From: Allium sativum
Taxonomy: Eukaryota; Streptophyta; Magnoliopsida; Asparagales; Amaryllidaceae
Direction of reading: 5' to 3'
Assembly: GCA_030737875.1 (NCBI GenBank)
Contig: CM060918.1
Location: forward strand, 772,204,552-772,268,551
DNA: 64,000 bases
The notes under the pieces were generated by a model. It worked only from the letters and a program-made list of their open reading frames with translations, was not told the origin of the DNA and made no database searches. This document shows, one piece after another, positions 1-13,331 of this stretch; the stretch's first letter is position 1, and every line of letters begins with the position of its first letter. Position numbers and translations under genes: made by a program.

Positions 1-2820
1 TATATAGGCCTTAGATATAGCCATTTTTTAAACGATCTCCGTTTTCGACGAAACAAATTTTATTGGAATACATATAGCTAGTTATGTCTAAATTCCTAGT
101 TTGGAGCCAATCAGAGTTGTTTTATTCATGTGTGCAATTTAAGGGTAAACCGATGAATAATTTGGAATTAAAATAACACCATTGTGCAAACATAGTCTTT
201 TTTCAATGAAATTAATTCCATTGGGACCGGAACGTTGAGACATAACGGTGTATCCATTTTCATTTCGTTCTGAGTTCGTGAGTGACGATACAAATTTTGA
301 ACAATTAATGGTAAATAGCAGAAAAACAAAGTGAACATACATAAACAAATAAAATAAAATAAAACTTAAACTCCATATCCATTTCTTAATGCCCAAGAAA
401 ATAAAGAAGTACACATATAGCCTAAGAAACTTGCACCTATCCTGTTCTAAGTCTGGCAATGTCTTTCGAAAATCAGTTTCAAGGATTTGGGTAAAATTGC
501 ATGCGTTGGTCTGTTTTTCCTTCTATTTGAAGCTTCGATTGTATGATAAAATAAAATATTTAGACACTTCGTGCTGAAGGAATTAAAGTGCATTGTTTAT
601 TTCTTCAGTTGTCTCATGCAATGTATTTTTAAAACATACAGGTACTCTACCACTTTTCTATAGATTGAAGCCACCTACCCTCTACAAAGACTTAAAGTAA
701 AGTGACCACTGCCTTGTATCCTCAATTCGAAATGTCAAATCTTGCCATCGCACAGCTACTCCCAAGCCGATCTAAAACCCAACAAAACTATGCCTACCAT
801 GTACGTAATGAACTGACGTCGTCCCTATCCAATTTTTGTTCGACTATGTATATTTATCGTACCCCAAAGCTTCTCTTTATTTTCTTTTTACTGTAAGAAA
901 CCGCAAGAATACAACATGTCTCCACTTTAAATGAAGAGCCAGAATTCCATAACCTTTTTCACCACCAATCTTTCAAACCTCGAACCTATTCGCATGACGT
1001 TTTACTACTAAATTGTGGAGCTCCTCGAGATCTGGCATCTGGTCGTTTGTGATGAGTTTTTGGGTGACGTGGTGATCAGTAATGGGGACTGAAGGTGCTG
1101 CGGATGTGGGTTTTGCAGGCACTGAACAGTGATTCGGAGGAAGGAAGTTCGAAGGATTGTGTGGAGGAAGAAAGGTGGGGTAGTTTGATTTTGGATGGGG
1201 AGCATTAGCATGTGTACAGGATCAATAAAACGAAGGTGCAGAAGTAGAAAGGATCGAGACCGTTGTTTTACAACAAAAAAAATGAGTCAACTTAGAAACT
1301 GGAAGTCTGGGGAGTTGCTGTGGATGAATGGGGCACGAAGAAACTGTTAGGGTGGTGGAATGGAACCTGAAGACTGCATGAAGACGTTAGAACGATGGAA
1401 TGTTGCCAGTAGGTTGGGACTTCAAACATAGGTTGATGGGAAGAAAGAAGGAAAAAAGGGCAAAATGAAGTTTTAAACATAACGTGAAGGCTGGATAAAA
1501 ATAAAAGGAAGAAAAAAAGAAATGGGTTGCGTTGAAGATGTACTGTGCATGTTGTGTACACCGAGGCAATAGGGAAGAAATAATTAATGAAGGCAACAGG
1601 CATGCGTGGTGAAGGAGCGGTTTGGGGAAGATGAAAGCAATAGGAACCGCGTGGCACATATATGCATTAAATCGTGATATTGGTAAATTAGCATATGTGG
1701 GTTTAGTTTAATACTGCTTAAGGAATTTATTTATTAATTAATTTAACTACATTATTTAAATAATTATCACTTGTTCCTATGATAACAGAATGGAACAAAA
1801 TTAGCAATGCCAGAATCATATTTTCAACAACTGCATTTTGGAATTAGTCTGGACAGATTTGGAACAGCAGGAGTATTCAGTTAAATTAAATAACTGTTTA
1901 ATTTAACTGAAATCGAACCATTAAACGAGTCGAATCAAAGTGAGCATAACGCACTCAGTTTTATTCAACTTATATTTTATATAAGTCGGGTTTTTAATTT
2001 GTGTGCTATGGTTGATAATTGTTTATTGAATATATCTATATGTTTGAATTGGTTGATTTTTGAATATTATATCTGTTTATTGAAATATGATTTTCTTTGA
2101 GGTAACATATTTAGATGTAGGAAAAAATAGGTAGTTGGATACCTCAAATTTATTGTTGTATTTCATATTACAATTATATGAATTGTTTATCTGATATTAT
2201 TGGATGATTAACTTGTTTATTGATTGTTGAATATATATTCAACGTTATTTGATATTAACCAATGGGTATTGTTGGTTGAGTAACTGACAGCAGTTGGCCT
2301 AAAAATAAATCGTTTTATAAATGTTGTTTTACCGTCAGGTGAATCGACCGTAACGAAGTTATAAAATTTATTTTATAATTAAAGATAGATTTTTAAATCT
2401 ATTATTTTGAATAAAAGTTTGAAATATATTAATTCGAATAAAAGTTAATAAAAGGAAATTTATATTTATTATTTAAGTTTATAGTTAATTATTAAATGGT
2501 TTTATAAATCAAATTCGTATGTTAATAAGATTTATAAGCAGATGAGCAGAAATTAATGTAAGGGTTGAGAGTTTGATTTTTTTTCCTAAAGACAATTAAA
2601 TGGATTATTTAAATTAATTATATTATTAATTAATTTAAAGGAAAGACTAATTGGATTGATTAAAGAGATAACCGTGGTTTAAGTCAACGAAGTCGACTAT
2701 TTTAATTGAACTAAATTAGTTGGTTAATTTGTTTTGAATTAATCTAATGAAATAGATTAATGAATATTTGTTTAATTTTAAAAGAATTTATTATTTATTT
2801 TAGTTAATAAAGAACTTAAC
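1..2820 (+). repeat. Family-C LTR-like unit, segment 1 (truncated by window start)
   Basis: This AT-rich stretch without a convincing gene is the first visible part of an LTR-like unit that starts before the window. It is recognised because the reverse complement of the solo LTR at 45988-50825 runs in parallel with it. The 'ccgttttcgacgaaac' motif near 37-53 matches the same motif near 50075-50092. The stretch near 2110-2150 resembles the complement of 48170-48225. The unit continues at 18192 and 38568 and ends at 40251 with a CATTACA terminus. Short frames such as 1292-1657 on the minus strand show no family motif and look like chance frames. Divergence from the solo copy is considerable, so the exact extent is approximate. 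Confidence 0.6.
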
Positions 2821-5800
2821 TGTAACAACCCGGAAAATCAGAGCCAATTTAAAAATTTTATTTTGGCAATTTTAATGAATTTTGAATATTTAAAATGAAT
2901 TATTTTAAATAATAATGACAAGAAATTTATTTTGAATAGAATTAGAACGTATATATTTATTTGAATCGATGTTGGAATATAAATATTAATTTTAAAAGGA
3001 GTTAGAAATAGCATGGCATTTTGAAAATTCAACTTTGAACTTTGACTGGATGTACAGAATTCAAAATAAAAAGGATTTTAGTGAAACCAAAAATATTTAA
3101 ATCTATTTAAAAGTATCTTTCTAACGAATCTGAAAAATCGAAATTTCATAGCGGGAATCAAAAGTTTGGGCCAGTTGGATATTCAGAATAGTCAATATAG
3201 AATAAATATGACCCTTAAAAATAGAATTTTCGCAAACGACCTCCGTTTTCGACGAAACCACTTTGGTTGGATCCGAAATGTCAATTTATTGTTGAATTCC
3301 TATTTCCATAATTTTTGGAATTAATATGGGAGCATGGCAAAGGAAAACGCGTTTGGTAATTTCAGTTTGAATTGGATCGACTAGTAAAAAGTCCATTTTT
3401 CAAACGGTCTCCAAATTCGACGAAATTAATTTTGTTAGAGCCATATCGTCCAAACATAGCTAGATTCATATTTCTGGAATTTTTGGAATTAGTATGTGTC
3501 CCTGGCAAATTAAAATGTACGCTCAAATCCAAATTTGAATGTTTTATATTTTAATTTGAAGAATAACTGACTGAAAAAGTCGAATGGGCTTACGAAACAT
3601 ATTCCATTGTGTCTGAAATAGGCGTATTTAGCTAGGGGTGACAGTCATTGGGTTTGAATTGGAGTTCGTATGGACTGAGGGGTATTTTTGGATATAATTA
3701 AATTAAAAATAATTAAATAAACCCATGGGCCAATAGAATTTCGTCTTCATTTCTTCGTCGCCCCAGTCAAACCCGATAAACCCAATACCGAGCGGCGGAA
3801 ATTGCTTCCCCCTTCTCTCATCGATTCCTCAAAATCCACGCAATAAAATCGTTCCCTCCAGTTGAAGATTTTGTAGAGAAGACTGAGATCTTCAAATCCA
3901 TAGTTGTTTCGCCCTCCAACATTGAGTAAATCGAGAGGACTAAGCCCCTAAAGCCCGGAAGTTCATCGCGCCGTCGTGCCCTCTAGACGCCATCGATCTG
4001 AACCCCCCTGGTGGCACCGGCGCGGGTTTCAGAGGCCTTCGACGTGGTAAAGGCTGATCCCCTTCATACTTCACGGATTTGAAGTAAAATCCAAACCTAG
4101 TTTGGAATCTAAACTGAAATACACGGCAGTGTAAATTATTAAGGTTTGTGACACTTTATATACGTTGCAAATTCATTTTAACTTCTAAAAATCGTATCTT
4201 TATCATACGATAACGAAATTCGATAAAACAGGAGACATTGGACACGTGGCGACGTCTTCTACATTCTGGAAGAGACCGGAGATTTTTTAGAGCCCGCTAC
4301 AATTTTAGACGAAGCCGAAAGCAATGTGAGATTTCTAAATTCAATTAAATTTAGAAATAAAATATATTAGGATGTAGACGGAGTTTAGAAACTCCCGACA
4401 CCCATCGTCCACAAACCATGGACGACTTGATTGTGATTGGTGGGAAATTTGGTTGATATAGTGAATGGTTGATTATGGTTGTTTGTGGTTGAAACAAAAT
4501 TTGAATTGCTTGTGGAAAAATTCAATGTGATATGAAAATGATCGAAATGTTTAGATCCTTAGGAAAAGCCCCTTAGGGAACGCCGTGAGGCCTAAGGTAG
4601 TGTGAGGAGTCGTACTTGGGACGGTACCGGTTTTAAACCCCCTACCGTAATGCTGCCGAAATTTTCTAAAATACTCATGGGTTTGAATTTTATTCATGTA
4701 TCGAAATATATTCATGTGTTGATAATTTATTCATGATTGAAATAAATTGCTTAGATAATAAAAATCACATTTTTATTATGCGTATGAAGTTTATAAAATA
4801 TTCATGTTTGAAATAGATTGTTTTAACAATAAAAATCGCATTTTTATTATATATATGAATCACTAAAATATTCATGTTTGAAATAAATTATTTAAACAAT
4901 AAAAATCACATTTTTATTATATATATGAATTGCTAAAAATATCCATGTGTTGAAACAAAATTTTGTTAGTTAAAAATATTATTTTTAACACGTATATGAA
5001 TTGAAAATGGTTTAGAAATCGATGAACGAATTATATTTATATATATAAATATAAACTAAATTAAATCGAATAACGACGCTGTAGTTCGCGTTTTGAAATC
5101 GTATTTTTAAACGATTATTACGGGAGTTCTGACCGTCGGATTTTCCTGAAACCGGAACCTTGGGTTCGCTTTGGAAAGACCTTTCCAACGGTATAAAATT
5201 CGTTAAGATCCAACGGTTAGATTGTGTGAAATGTTTAATTCAAATCTAAATAAAAACAGCGCCAGAATGAATTATATATATATATATAAATTAAAATAAA
5301 ACGAATAACGACGCTGTAGTTCGCGTTTTAAAATCGTAACTTTAAACACCGGGAGATCCAACCATCGGATTTTCCGATATGTGTAAATCAAATCTGAAGA
5401 AAAACAACGCCATGGCCGCGCTATGGCCTAAAGCGTCGTTTAAATAAATGGGCTATTTTTAGATAAATAAAAATAATGATAAATCGTTTAAAAATATTAT
5501 AAACGATATGAAATGGAAATAAACCGAATTTACTTTGTTTATTGGATATTTTATGGCTGAATGTATTTGACATGAAAATTGTATTAATGAACTGAATTAT
5601 GGATGTCAAATAATTTAACCATGGACAAAATTGATTTAAATTCTATATATACGTGAATTATTTGAGAAGGCCGAGTTAATTCTCATTTCAAATAACTGAT
5701 CGACGATAAGAAGTCAAAGATCTGAAGAGGGTGCAAGACCGATGATCTTCACATCAAATGGATGGCTACTGATGCCTTTGATGGGAGTTGCTGCCCTGAA

Positions 5801-5925
5801 AGGGTTACATTGGTGGTTGTCCGGACGTACTTGTTGATCGTTCGGATGTGCGAGGGCCTCTCTCCTGTATTGGACATATGGGTGAGGAATAAGGTGCCTC
5901 CGGTTTCGTTCAGACCCAGAACATA
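2821..5925 (+). repeat. Family-B LTR, left segment
   Basis: This is non-coding AT-rich LTR sequence from the TGTAACAACCCGG terminus to the chromovirus insertion point. It contains near-repeats of an 'aataaaaatcacatttttattat' type around 4740-4930 and two related blocks around 5050-5110 and 5280-5370, the latter with 'gacgctgtagttcgcgttt'. Short frames here show no protein motif. Confidence 0.6.
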
Positions 5926-8819
5926 TGAAACACCCCACCTCCGTTAAGGTCACTCACAAAGGGAATGCCTTAACTTTGGTGGAGCATTATAGGTAAAAGA
6001 CATAGATAATTTACAAGACAGACATATAAGCAGCGAAAAAACTAAATTTATTTCATACGTGGTTCATAACAAAAAAACATCACAGCAAACTGTCTCAGAA
6101 CAACTTCCAAATCATTACATCAAAATCTCTGTCTTGATTAAAACATAAAGAAGCATAGAACAATAATAAAATAGCATAAATCCCCATTGAGAGTGTATCC
6201 AAAGCCATAGCCCAAAAGAAGATAATCCAAGCAATACAACTACTCTCTTCAACCTTGCAAAAGGTCTGAACTAAGCTGGAGTGTTCCCTCCCTGTGGACC
6301 TGGGGAGGGGGGAACGGAAGAAAAGAAGGCGAAAGAAAAATGGGTCAGACATACGTCTGGTAAGTCCAGTGATTTTTCAGTATATGAACAAGAAAAAGAA
6401 TCATGACATGGATAAATTGAAAATAGGATATTACCAGAAAAATAAGGTAACATAAGACTGGATAAGGTAGGTTAAGCCGAGCATACTATCGCACCCAATT
6501 CTATTTCTCTGCACCTATTTATACTTGTTCCAACTAGCACTACATGTTCATGATAAAATGATTCCCTTTATCGATCGGCTCCTACTCGCGTGTATTTATC
6601 ACGTGTGTCATTCGGCCCCCGCTTGATTGTAGATACCTGTGTTGGTCCCACCATGGGGTGTATCAAATCCTATGGTGGCAACCCGACACGATTCAAGATG
6701 CACAGTGTATAACTACTGATGACCAGTGCCTTCTTTTTCCACTTTGGAGTACGTGCACGTCCGTACTCCGTCGGAGCCTACACTGACGCTCCACCCGCCG
6801 TTGTTTTGACCGCTTATAATCAGCCCAGTAATCGTGCCCCACCCTGCCTAGTTCAGGGTACCATGATACATCTATGTGGGTTACTACTGAAATGGGTCCC
6901 CGTTACTAGGGTTTCCTAATCAACATGTAAATTGGTTAAGTGTCCAAATTAACCTAACCCCACCCATCAGTTTAGTTAACATGTTGTATTGGTTAAGTGC
7001 TGCTTTAATTAACTTAACCCTACCATTCTTGTCTTAGCTTTAATTCATTCATTAAAGCACAACCATTCACATTAGATAGGTATTGTTGCGGTCGCTGGAT
7101 GTGCCGGTCGGTTCCGGGCAGCCTTACACCGCAACTCGGTCTAACCTCGGGTTCTTTTGGGCTTGATGCGCTAACCTCTCACAATATATCTATATTGTTA
7201 CGGTTGCTGGATTTGCCGGGCGGTTCCGGGCAGTTTTATACCGTAACTCAATCTAACCTCGGGTTAGGCATATTCGTCTTTTGCTAAATTTACATATTTA
7301 CCCCTTTATGTTTATACGTAAATTATTGACATTCAAGTCAAGCCCCACTTTCCCTCTAAATCAAGTACATAATTTTAGGTATAAAAATTATACCACTTTA
7401 TGCCATAAACCATTTACATGATTATGAGCCAAATATGCCAATTACATGTGATTTCATATTTTTCCCCAACGTTACCCCAGTTAAACGTTCGCATAAATCA
7501 CATAAAATTTTAGGCTCGCTACATAGCCTAACTCATACACAAAAGGAAAAAAAAGGAACATGTAATATTCCAACATCATAAAAATATGGATCTAACTACA
7601 CATATGTCATATGAATTCGGCATAGAGCAATATACATTCAATTATGAACTTGCAAATTTAGATATACTCAACATGAATCATAAAATAGGGGTTTTACATA
7701 GAACTACATAAACTTAATTAGGCATGTAGTTGTGAACTTGCATAGGGGTTAAATCAAGTTAACATAGATCTAACATAGAGGCATGTGGATCTAAACATTT
7801 AGGCATATACAACATGACTTAGCCTAAAACTTGTATGTAACATAACAAGATAAAATCATCAAACTTACATATAACATGATAGTTTTCATTCCCAAATTCC
7901 TATACGATATAATAGGTTCATTCACCAAATTCTACACAACATGATAGGTTCAATGAACCGCAATAGTATCACAGGCATATATGATAGAATTATCACATGA
8001 ATAGACATGAATCAACATCATTATTATCATACAACATGGTACAATTCTGATTTTCATTTTATTACAAATCATGTCTTCAATTTATTCACATCTAAAAGAT
8101 AACTAGACTTACCAACAAAAGGAAAATCTTGTTTTCTGGGATCTGTATTCTGAAACTGAATAGCTTTCCCTTGAAGTAGACTAATTGTTCTTCTAATTTA
8201 GATTTGATTTGATTTGATCCGTAGCTTCTATCTTGCTTTCTAGTTAAAGGAGAATGGTGGCTACTCTAGGTTGACCATTGACAACATGACGGCTCTTGGT
8301 ATGAATTTTTGTGTGATTTAGGGTTGTGGGTTAGGGTTCTTTTATAGAGGTTTAATTAAATAAGAGCCGTTAGATCAATCCTAGAAGCAATCAAGACCAT
8401 CCAGACAAGATAGAGCTATCCAGAACAGCCACATAAGCCCAAATGACTCAGTAGGGAGTCAGAATCGTCACATTTCAGATCTGCCCGAGGGTGGGCAGGT
8501 CGACCCCCAGGTCGACCTGTATAGGGGAGGTCGACTTGGCCTTGGGTGGGAAAATTCCCGCCCAGCCCACTTCTGCGTTTGAATTAGAATTTTGTTTTTG
8601 AATTTAGTTTGAGCTGTTTTTATTTATATAAATACCTGAAACTTCTGAAGGCCATAACTTCTCCATACGGAGTCCCATTCACGCAAACTCGAACTCTGTC
8701 TCAAGCATAATTCGAGACGAACGCAACGGCGTAATCCATTTCCCTTAATTCTCACATTTGAAATTAATTATTCTTTAATTCGTTACTTTAATGTTTTCAG
8801 AAAATACGGGGTGTTACAT
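5926..8819 (-). repeat. Chromovirus 3' LTR (left in the window)
   Basis: This 2894-bp LTR starts TGAAACACCCC and ends GGGTGTTACA on the plus strand. It lies downstream of integrase in the element's minus orientation, so it is the 3' LTR. It keeps a plausible minus-strand TATA box near 8338-8350 and three GGTCGACC-type palindromes near 8498-8536. No open frame of note is present. Confidence 0.9.
8338..8350 (-). promoter_or_regulatory. TATA-like box in the chromovirus 3' LTR
   Basis: Read on the minus strand the site is CCTCTATAAAAGAA, a good plant TATA context inside the LTR. The equivalent site in the 5' LTR (16411-16424) reads CCTCATTAAAAGAA, so the copy that would drive the element has lost the TATA core. 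No transcription data are available. Confidence 0.35.
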
Positions 8820-8836
8820 TCTCCCCTCCTTTAAGG
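8820..8836 (-). other. Polypurine tract of the chromovirus
   Basis: Directly inside the 3' LTR, the minus strand reads a purine run ending GGAGGGGAGAA before TGTAACACC. This is the position expected for priming plus-strand DNA synthesis. A 'ggggacgaaat' stretch just beyond it is also shared with the giant-LTR element at 25200-25235. Confidence 0.8.
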
Positions 8837-9380
8837 ATTTCGTCCCCGAAATCTTTGAGTCAAGAAGAATGTATATCCTACCATCCAATCGTCCATCTAC
8901 TCATCCATCAAACATAGGCGTCCATTGTCCTTAAAAAAAAGACTTCTAATGCTTCATGATCATATGCATAGTGTGTGTACATGTCCTTATCTAATGCAAA
9001 ATCAGGCGGTCTACTGATTTAGTTGACCTCCTTAATGCGAATTATGTTAGTTTCATGAGTCCACTATGTATGCAATCTTCCCTAATCATACTTTCTACAT
9101 GAGTGCACAATCATTCATACAAATGCAACATCCACATGATAACACCTCAAGTTTCAATCATATACAAGTACACATATGCATATGCAATATGAAAGTGACT
9201 GAGCCGATCTAACACCTAATGTGTGTGTATATGCATCCACGAGCAACCACTAGCAATCACTTTCAACCATCAATCATAACATGTTTCAAATACATGTTTA
9301 CATCCATTGGTTTCTACCTAAGGATAAGGATAGGACCTAGGAGATATACTTAAAAAGGGTAGATACAAGCATGCATAAAC
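8837..9380. other. Chromovirus 3' untranslated spacer
   Basis: About 540 bp lie between the end of the integrase remnant and the polypurine tract. The sequence is AT-rich with many 'catatgca'-like words, and I see no coding signal. Confidence 0.5.
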
Positions 9381-9761
9381 TTAAGGAAAAGAGATCAAGG
9401 ATGTACCCTCAAAAAGAAAAGGGTAGGCTACGCGTATCTTGGCCTCAATCTCCCAAGTCGCGTATTCCTCAGCATCACTCCATTGAACTTTAACAAGTTT
9501 GACTTCGCGATTGTGTAGCTTTTTTACTTCTGTACCCAAGATACGAGTTGGAACTCTTCTCACAGTCACCTCTCGTTCTACAACTACTTCCTCTAGTATG
9601 CTTGGTTCCACCACTTCCGCAGACTCATGTAAGCATTTTCGTAGGTGAGAAACATGAAAGGCATTATGAACTCCAGCCAACCTTTTGGGCAGCTCTACTC
9701 TGTAAGCCATCTTTCCAATCTTTTCAATGATAGGAAATGGCCCTACAAATCTTGGTGCCAA
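9381..9761 (-). pseudogene. Chromovirus integrase C-terminus with chromodomain-like tail
   Basis: This 126-codon open stretch continues the integrase reading. It begins MAPRFVGPFPIIEKIG, the typical 'GPF.I..' module of chromoviral integrases, and includes HNAFHVSHLRKCL. It ends with an acidic/aromatic segment (WSDAEEYATWEIEAKIRVAYPFLF, given here only as a landmark around residues 93-116) that matches the chromodomain-like tail of Tekay/Del elements. In intact relatives this tail is thought to direct integration to heterochromatin. The starting Met is not a real start, because upstream codons in the same protein are interrupted by stops. A small methionine-started frame on the opposite strand (9548-9730) is a shadow. 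Confidence 0.85.
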
Positions 9762-10471
9762 CTTTCCTACGGATCCAAAGCGAACGACATTCCTTAAAGG
9801 TGATACTTTAAGGAAAACCTTATCTCCAACCTCAAACTCAAGGTCGGTCCTTCTTTTGACTGCGTAGGACTTCTGTTTATCTTAGGCAGTCTTCATTCTT
9901 TTTCGTATCAAGTCCACTTTCTCTGAAGTTTCTCTAATCATATCTGGTCCAAGTATGAGCTTGTCTGTAGACTCCCACCAACAAGTTGCTGATCGGCATG
10001 GTCTTCCATATAAAGCTTTGAAGGGTGCCATGCTTATGGTGGCTTGATAGCTATTGTTCTAGGAGAACTCCACCAAAGGAAGATGATCCTTCCATGTTCC
10101 TCCAAAGTCAAGAATACACAATCTCAATAGGTCTTCTAATACTCTATTCACCCTTTCCGTCTAACCATTGGTTTGGGGGTGATAGGTCATGCTTAAGCAT
10201 AGTTGTGTGCCTACAGCCTCTTGCAAGCTCCTCCAAAACTCGCTCGTAAAGATAGGATCTCGGTCACTCACAATGCTGGAGGGTATCCCATGGAGTCGAA
10301 CTATCTCTTTAAGATAAATGATGCTAAAGATGAGGCAGTCCTTCTACTTTTAACGGGTATAAAGTGAGCGCTTTTTGTGAACCTGTCCACTATTACCCAA
10401 ATACTGGTATTGCCCCTTCTTGACCTAGGCAGCTCATCAATAAAGTCCATCGAAATGCTATCCCATTTCCA
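9762..10471 (-). pseudogene. Chromovirus integrase catalytic core, broken by stops and a frameshift
   Basis: Minus-strand translation gives the integrase core in pieces. A TAG at the start separates it from the RT-RNase H frame. Next comes a block with [13 protein letters not shown] and [13 protein letters not shown] (first catalytic Asp). A one-base shift follows near the [11 protein letters not shown] segment, then [12 protein letters not shown] (second Asp) and YHPQTNG-stop-TERVN (third acidic residue). Further stops fall in the 'VEFS' and 'RMKTA' regions. The D,D,E residues are still visible but cannot be read as one protein. Methionine-started frames on the opposite strand (10025-10249) are shadows. 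Confidence 0.8.
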
Positions 10472-11815
10472 CTATGGGGCCTCTAGAGGATGAAGCAAAC
10501 CACCAGGCTTCTTTTGCTCCGCCTTGACTTGCTGGCATATTAAGCACTTAGAGACGAATTCAACTACATCCCTCTTCATGCCATTCCAAAAGAAAACCCT
10601 TTTTATGTCTTTATACATTTTGTCTCCACCTGGGTGTATGGTCAAATTGGAATGGCGTGCCTCTTCGAGAACCTTCTTCACCAAATCCCTTGCTTGTGGG
10701 ATGCATAACCTTCCATCCCGCCTCAACCAACCCTTGTCATCGATGAAGTATCTATTGAGGTGACTAGAAGTCTCACCCCTAATTAGCTTATCTATCACAT
10801 CAACTAGCTGAGGGTCTTTACATTGCGCGATTCCTATCGAGTCCAAAAGAGTAGGCCTCACCTCTAGCGATGCTAACAAACCAGGTTTAAATTCAGAGGA
10901 GGGTCTAAAGTCAAAGTTGGCTATGTACTCCAAGCTCTGCCTTTCTACAAAGAGAGTACTTAAGGTCAGCTTCTTTCTACTCAAGGCGTCTGCTACTACA
11001 TTGCCCTTGCCAGGGGTATAGGAAATCTCAAAATCATAGGATGCTAAGAACTCCATCCATCTTTGTTGCCTCAAGTTAAGATCTTTCTGCGAGAAAAGGT
11101 ACTTCAATGATTTATGGTCAGTATACAATTCAAACTTCTCACCTAGGAGATAATGGCGCCAAGACTTAAGAGCAAAAACGATGGCAGCCAATTCTAGATC
11201 GTGGGTTAGGTAGTTTTTCTCATGTACTTTCAACTGTCTCCCACCATAAGCTACTACCTTCCCTTCTTGCATCAAGACAGCACCTAGTCCCGTACCACAT
11301 GCATCGGTGTATACGGTAAACATCTTGCTCCCATCATGCAATGTTAGAACTGGGGCTGTTGTTAGAGCCCTCTTCAAATGTTGGAAAGCAACATCGCAAT
11401 CCAAATCCCATGTGAAAGTTAGGTTCTTCTTCGTCAACCTTGTAAGTGGAGCTGAGATTTTCGCAAAGTCTTTGATGAACTTTCGGTAAAAGCCCGCTAG
11501 CCCGAGAAAGCTTCGGACTTCGGTCGCATTCCGTGGAACTTTACAATCTTGCACCGCAACTACTTTTGCGGGGTCCACAGCTAAACCTTCTTTGGACACC
11601 ACATGTCCAAGAAACCTTACTCCCTCAATCTTCGAGAAAATCAAAATGTCGTCCATGAAGACCACCACAAACTTATTAAGGAACTCACTAAACATCCTAC
11701 TCATCAAGTAAACGAAATAAGTTGGTGCGTTTGTCAAGCCAAAAGGCATGACAAGCCACTCAAAGAAACCATCTGGGGTTCTGAACGCGGTCTTATCGAT
11801 ACTATCTTCAGCCAC
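10472..11815 (-). pseudogene. Chromovirus pol segment: RT C-part, RNase H, integrase zinc finger
   Basis: This is the longest pol frame (447 codons). It starts in RT, with [20 protein letters not shown] and the active site [14 protein letters not shown] (FMDD in place of the common Y/F-I/V-DD). Directly after it, the reading passes to [12 protein letters not shown], so about 30-40 residues usually found between these motifs are missing in frame. RNase H follows with [26 protein letters not shown] and YTDHKSL, so the acidic residues are present, and ends at ADALSRK. The integrase HHCC finger is visible around [13 protein letters not shown] and [10 protein letters not shown]. The true pol start is upstream; the Met at 11815 is internal. 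It is separated from the upstream frame by a frameshift and stop near 11840-11850. Confidence 0.9.
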
Positions 11816-13331
11816 TCTTAGCTGATGAAACCCGGTAGCCAGATCTAATTAGGAGAAAACCTACAAGCTGATCGAACAAGTCATCTATTCTTGGAAGTGG
11901 GTGCCTATTCTTCTTGGTTAGCTTGTTTAGCTCCCTATAATCGACGCATAGGCGAAGCAAACCATCTGCTTTGGTTGCGAATACTACTGGAGCACCCCAT
12001 TCAGAAATACTCCGCCATATAAACCCCTTCTCAAGCAACTCCTTAACTTGCTTGCTGAATTCTTTCCTCTCCCTCGGAGCCATGTGTCTAACGGGTTTTG
12101 CATTATCAACGAGGTATATGCGGAATTCTATCTCCCGTTTCGGAGGTAACCCCTTCACCTCTTCAAAGATATCCGAGTATTCATGGACTACTCTAACAGA
12201 CTGCAAATTCTCAATAGACGCATCAAGAGATTCTAGATAGCTAAGCATAACAGAGTTCATGGGATTACAAGAAATTTCGAGAGTGTTACCGAGGCGAGTC
12301 ATGAGTCTAACCACACTCTTTTCACAATTGAGGATGGCACCATTACTGGATAGCCAATCCATGCCTAGAATCAACCCATAGCCCGTGAAGCCCAAAACAT
12401 ACGCATTACATCTAAACCCAACGCTTAGTATAGAAATTTCCAAATCCAAACAAGTCATTGACAAATAAGTTGAGCCCCCAATTGGATTTGAAACAACCAA
12501 GGGATCCTCTACTATACTGGTGTCTAGGTGCAGAGATTCAACTAAAGCAGTAGATATAAAAGAGTGCGATGCGCCAGAATCAAAGAGTGTACGAATAGGA
12601 TGATCAAAAAGATAAACTAAACTCTCAACAGAAATATTTCTACCTTGTTCTTGCGGAGGTGCAATGAGAGCGTGAACCTGCCCTCCAGAAGTAGACCCAC
12701 TCCTCTGCCCTTGCCCTTGCTTTCTTGGGCAGTCCTTGGCCATGTGTCCTGTCTCGCCGCAATGGAAACAACCACCCATCTTCCTTTTCTTCTTTCTGCA
12801 GTCCTTAACCAGATGTCCAGGAATGCCACAAAAATTACACTTCCTCTTGTCATGGGGTTTATTGTTCTTCCTGCCCTTCTTTGAATCCGTCTTCTTATTC
12901 TGCGATCCCTCCACCTTCTTATCTTGAGGTTCTTCCACCTTTACCGCTTTCTTACCATCCTTGTCTTCCTCGTGTAACAGTGCCATGTCCATCAATCTCT
13001 CATAAGTCATACCCATGGGTATATGGGTCGTAGCTAGGCTGTGTAATGGCTCATTCAACCCTTTAACGAAGTGGAGAGCCTTCTTATGTGGAGTGTTTAC
13101 TAACTCCAGTCTGAATCTGGCTAGCTGATTGAATTGGTTGACGTATTCTTTGACCGTCATACTTCCCTGTTTAAGAGCTAAGAACTTCTCCACCTGTAGG
13201 CTTCGTTCAGCTTGTGAGAGGAATTTCATTTCAAACCTTATTCTGAAATCTACCCAAGTTTCAACTAGTCCCTCAGCATTGGTAACCTCCCACCAATAAA
13301 AAGCTTCGTCTTTAAGCAACCACACCGCCAA
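11808..13331 (-). pseudogene. Chromovirus gag, protease and N-terminal RT
   Basis: This 507-codon frame begins inside gag just after an in-frame TAG (about 13340). The gag capsid domain shows [11 protein letters not shown] and [20 protein letters not shown]. It is followed by a lysine-rich stretch and two CCHC knuckles ([14 protein letters not shown] and [14 protein letters not shown]). The aspartic protease motif [12 protein letters not shown] comes near residue 245. RT then starts with [22 protein letters not shown] and [19 protein letters not shown]. Near 11850 a one-base shift diverts the frame to a false C-terminus, while the real continuation ([15 protein letters not shown], with a nearby TAA) reads in the next frame. 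Two adjacent CCHC knuckles are somewhat unusual for Tekay elements. Confidence 0.9.

Noticed and set aside
1292..1657. 121-codon minus-strand frame rich in Phe, Pro and Ser
   Set aside because: It lies in LTR-like repeat DNA, overlaps a second frame of similar character, and shows no family motif.
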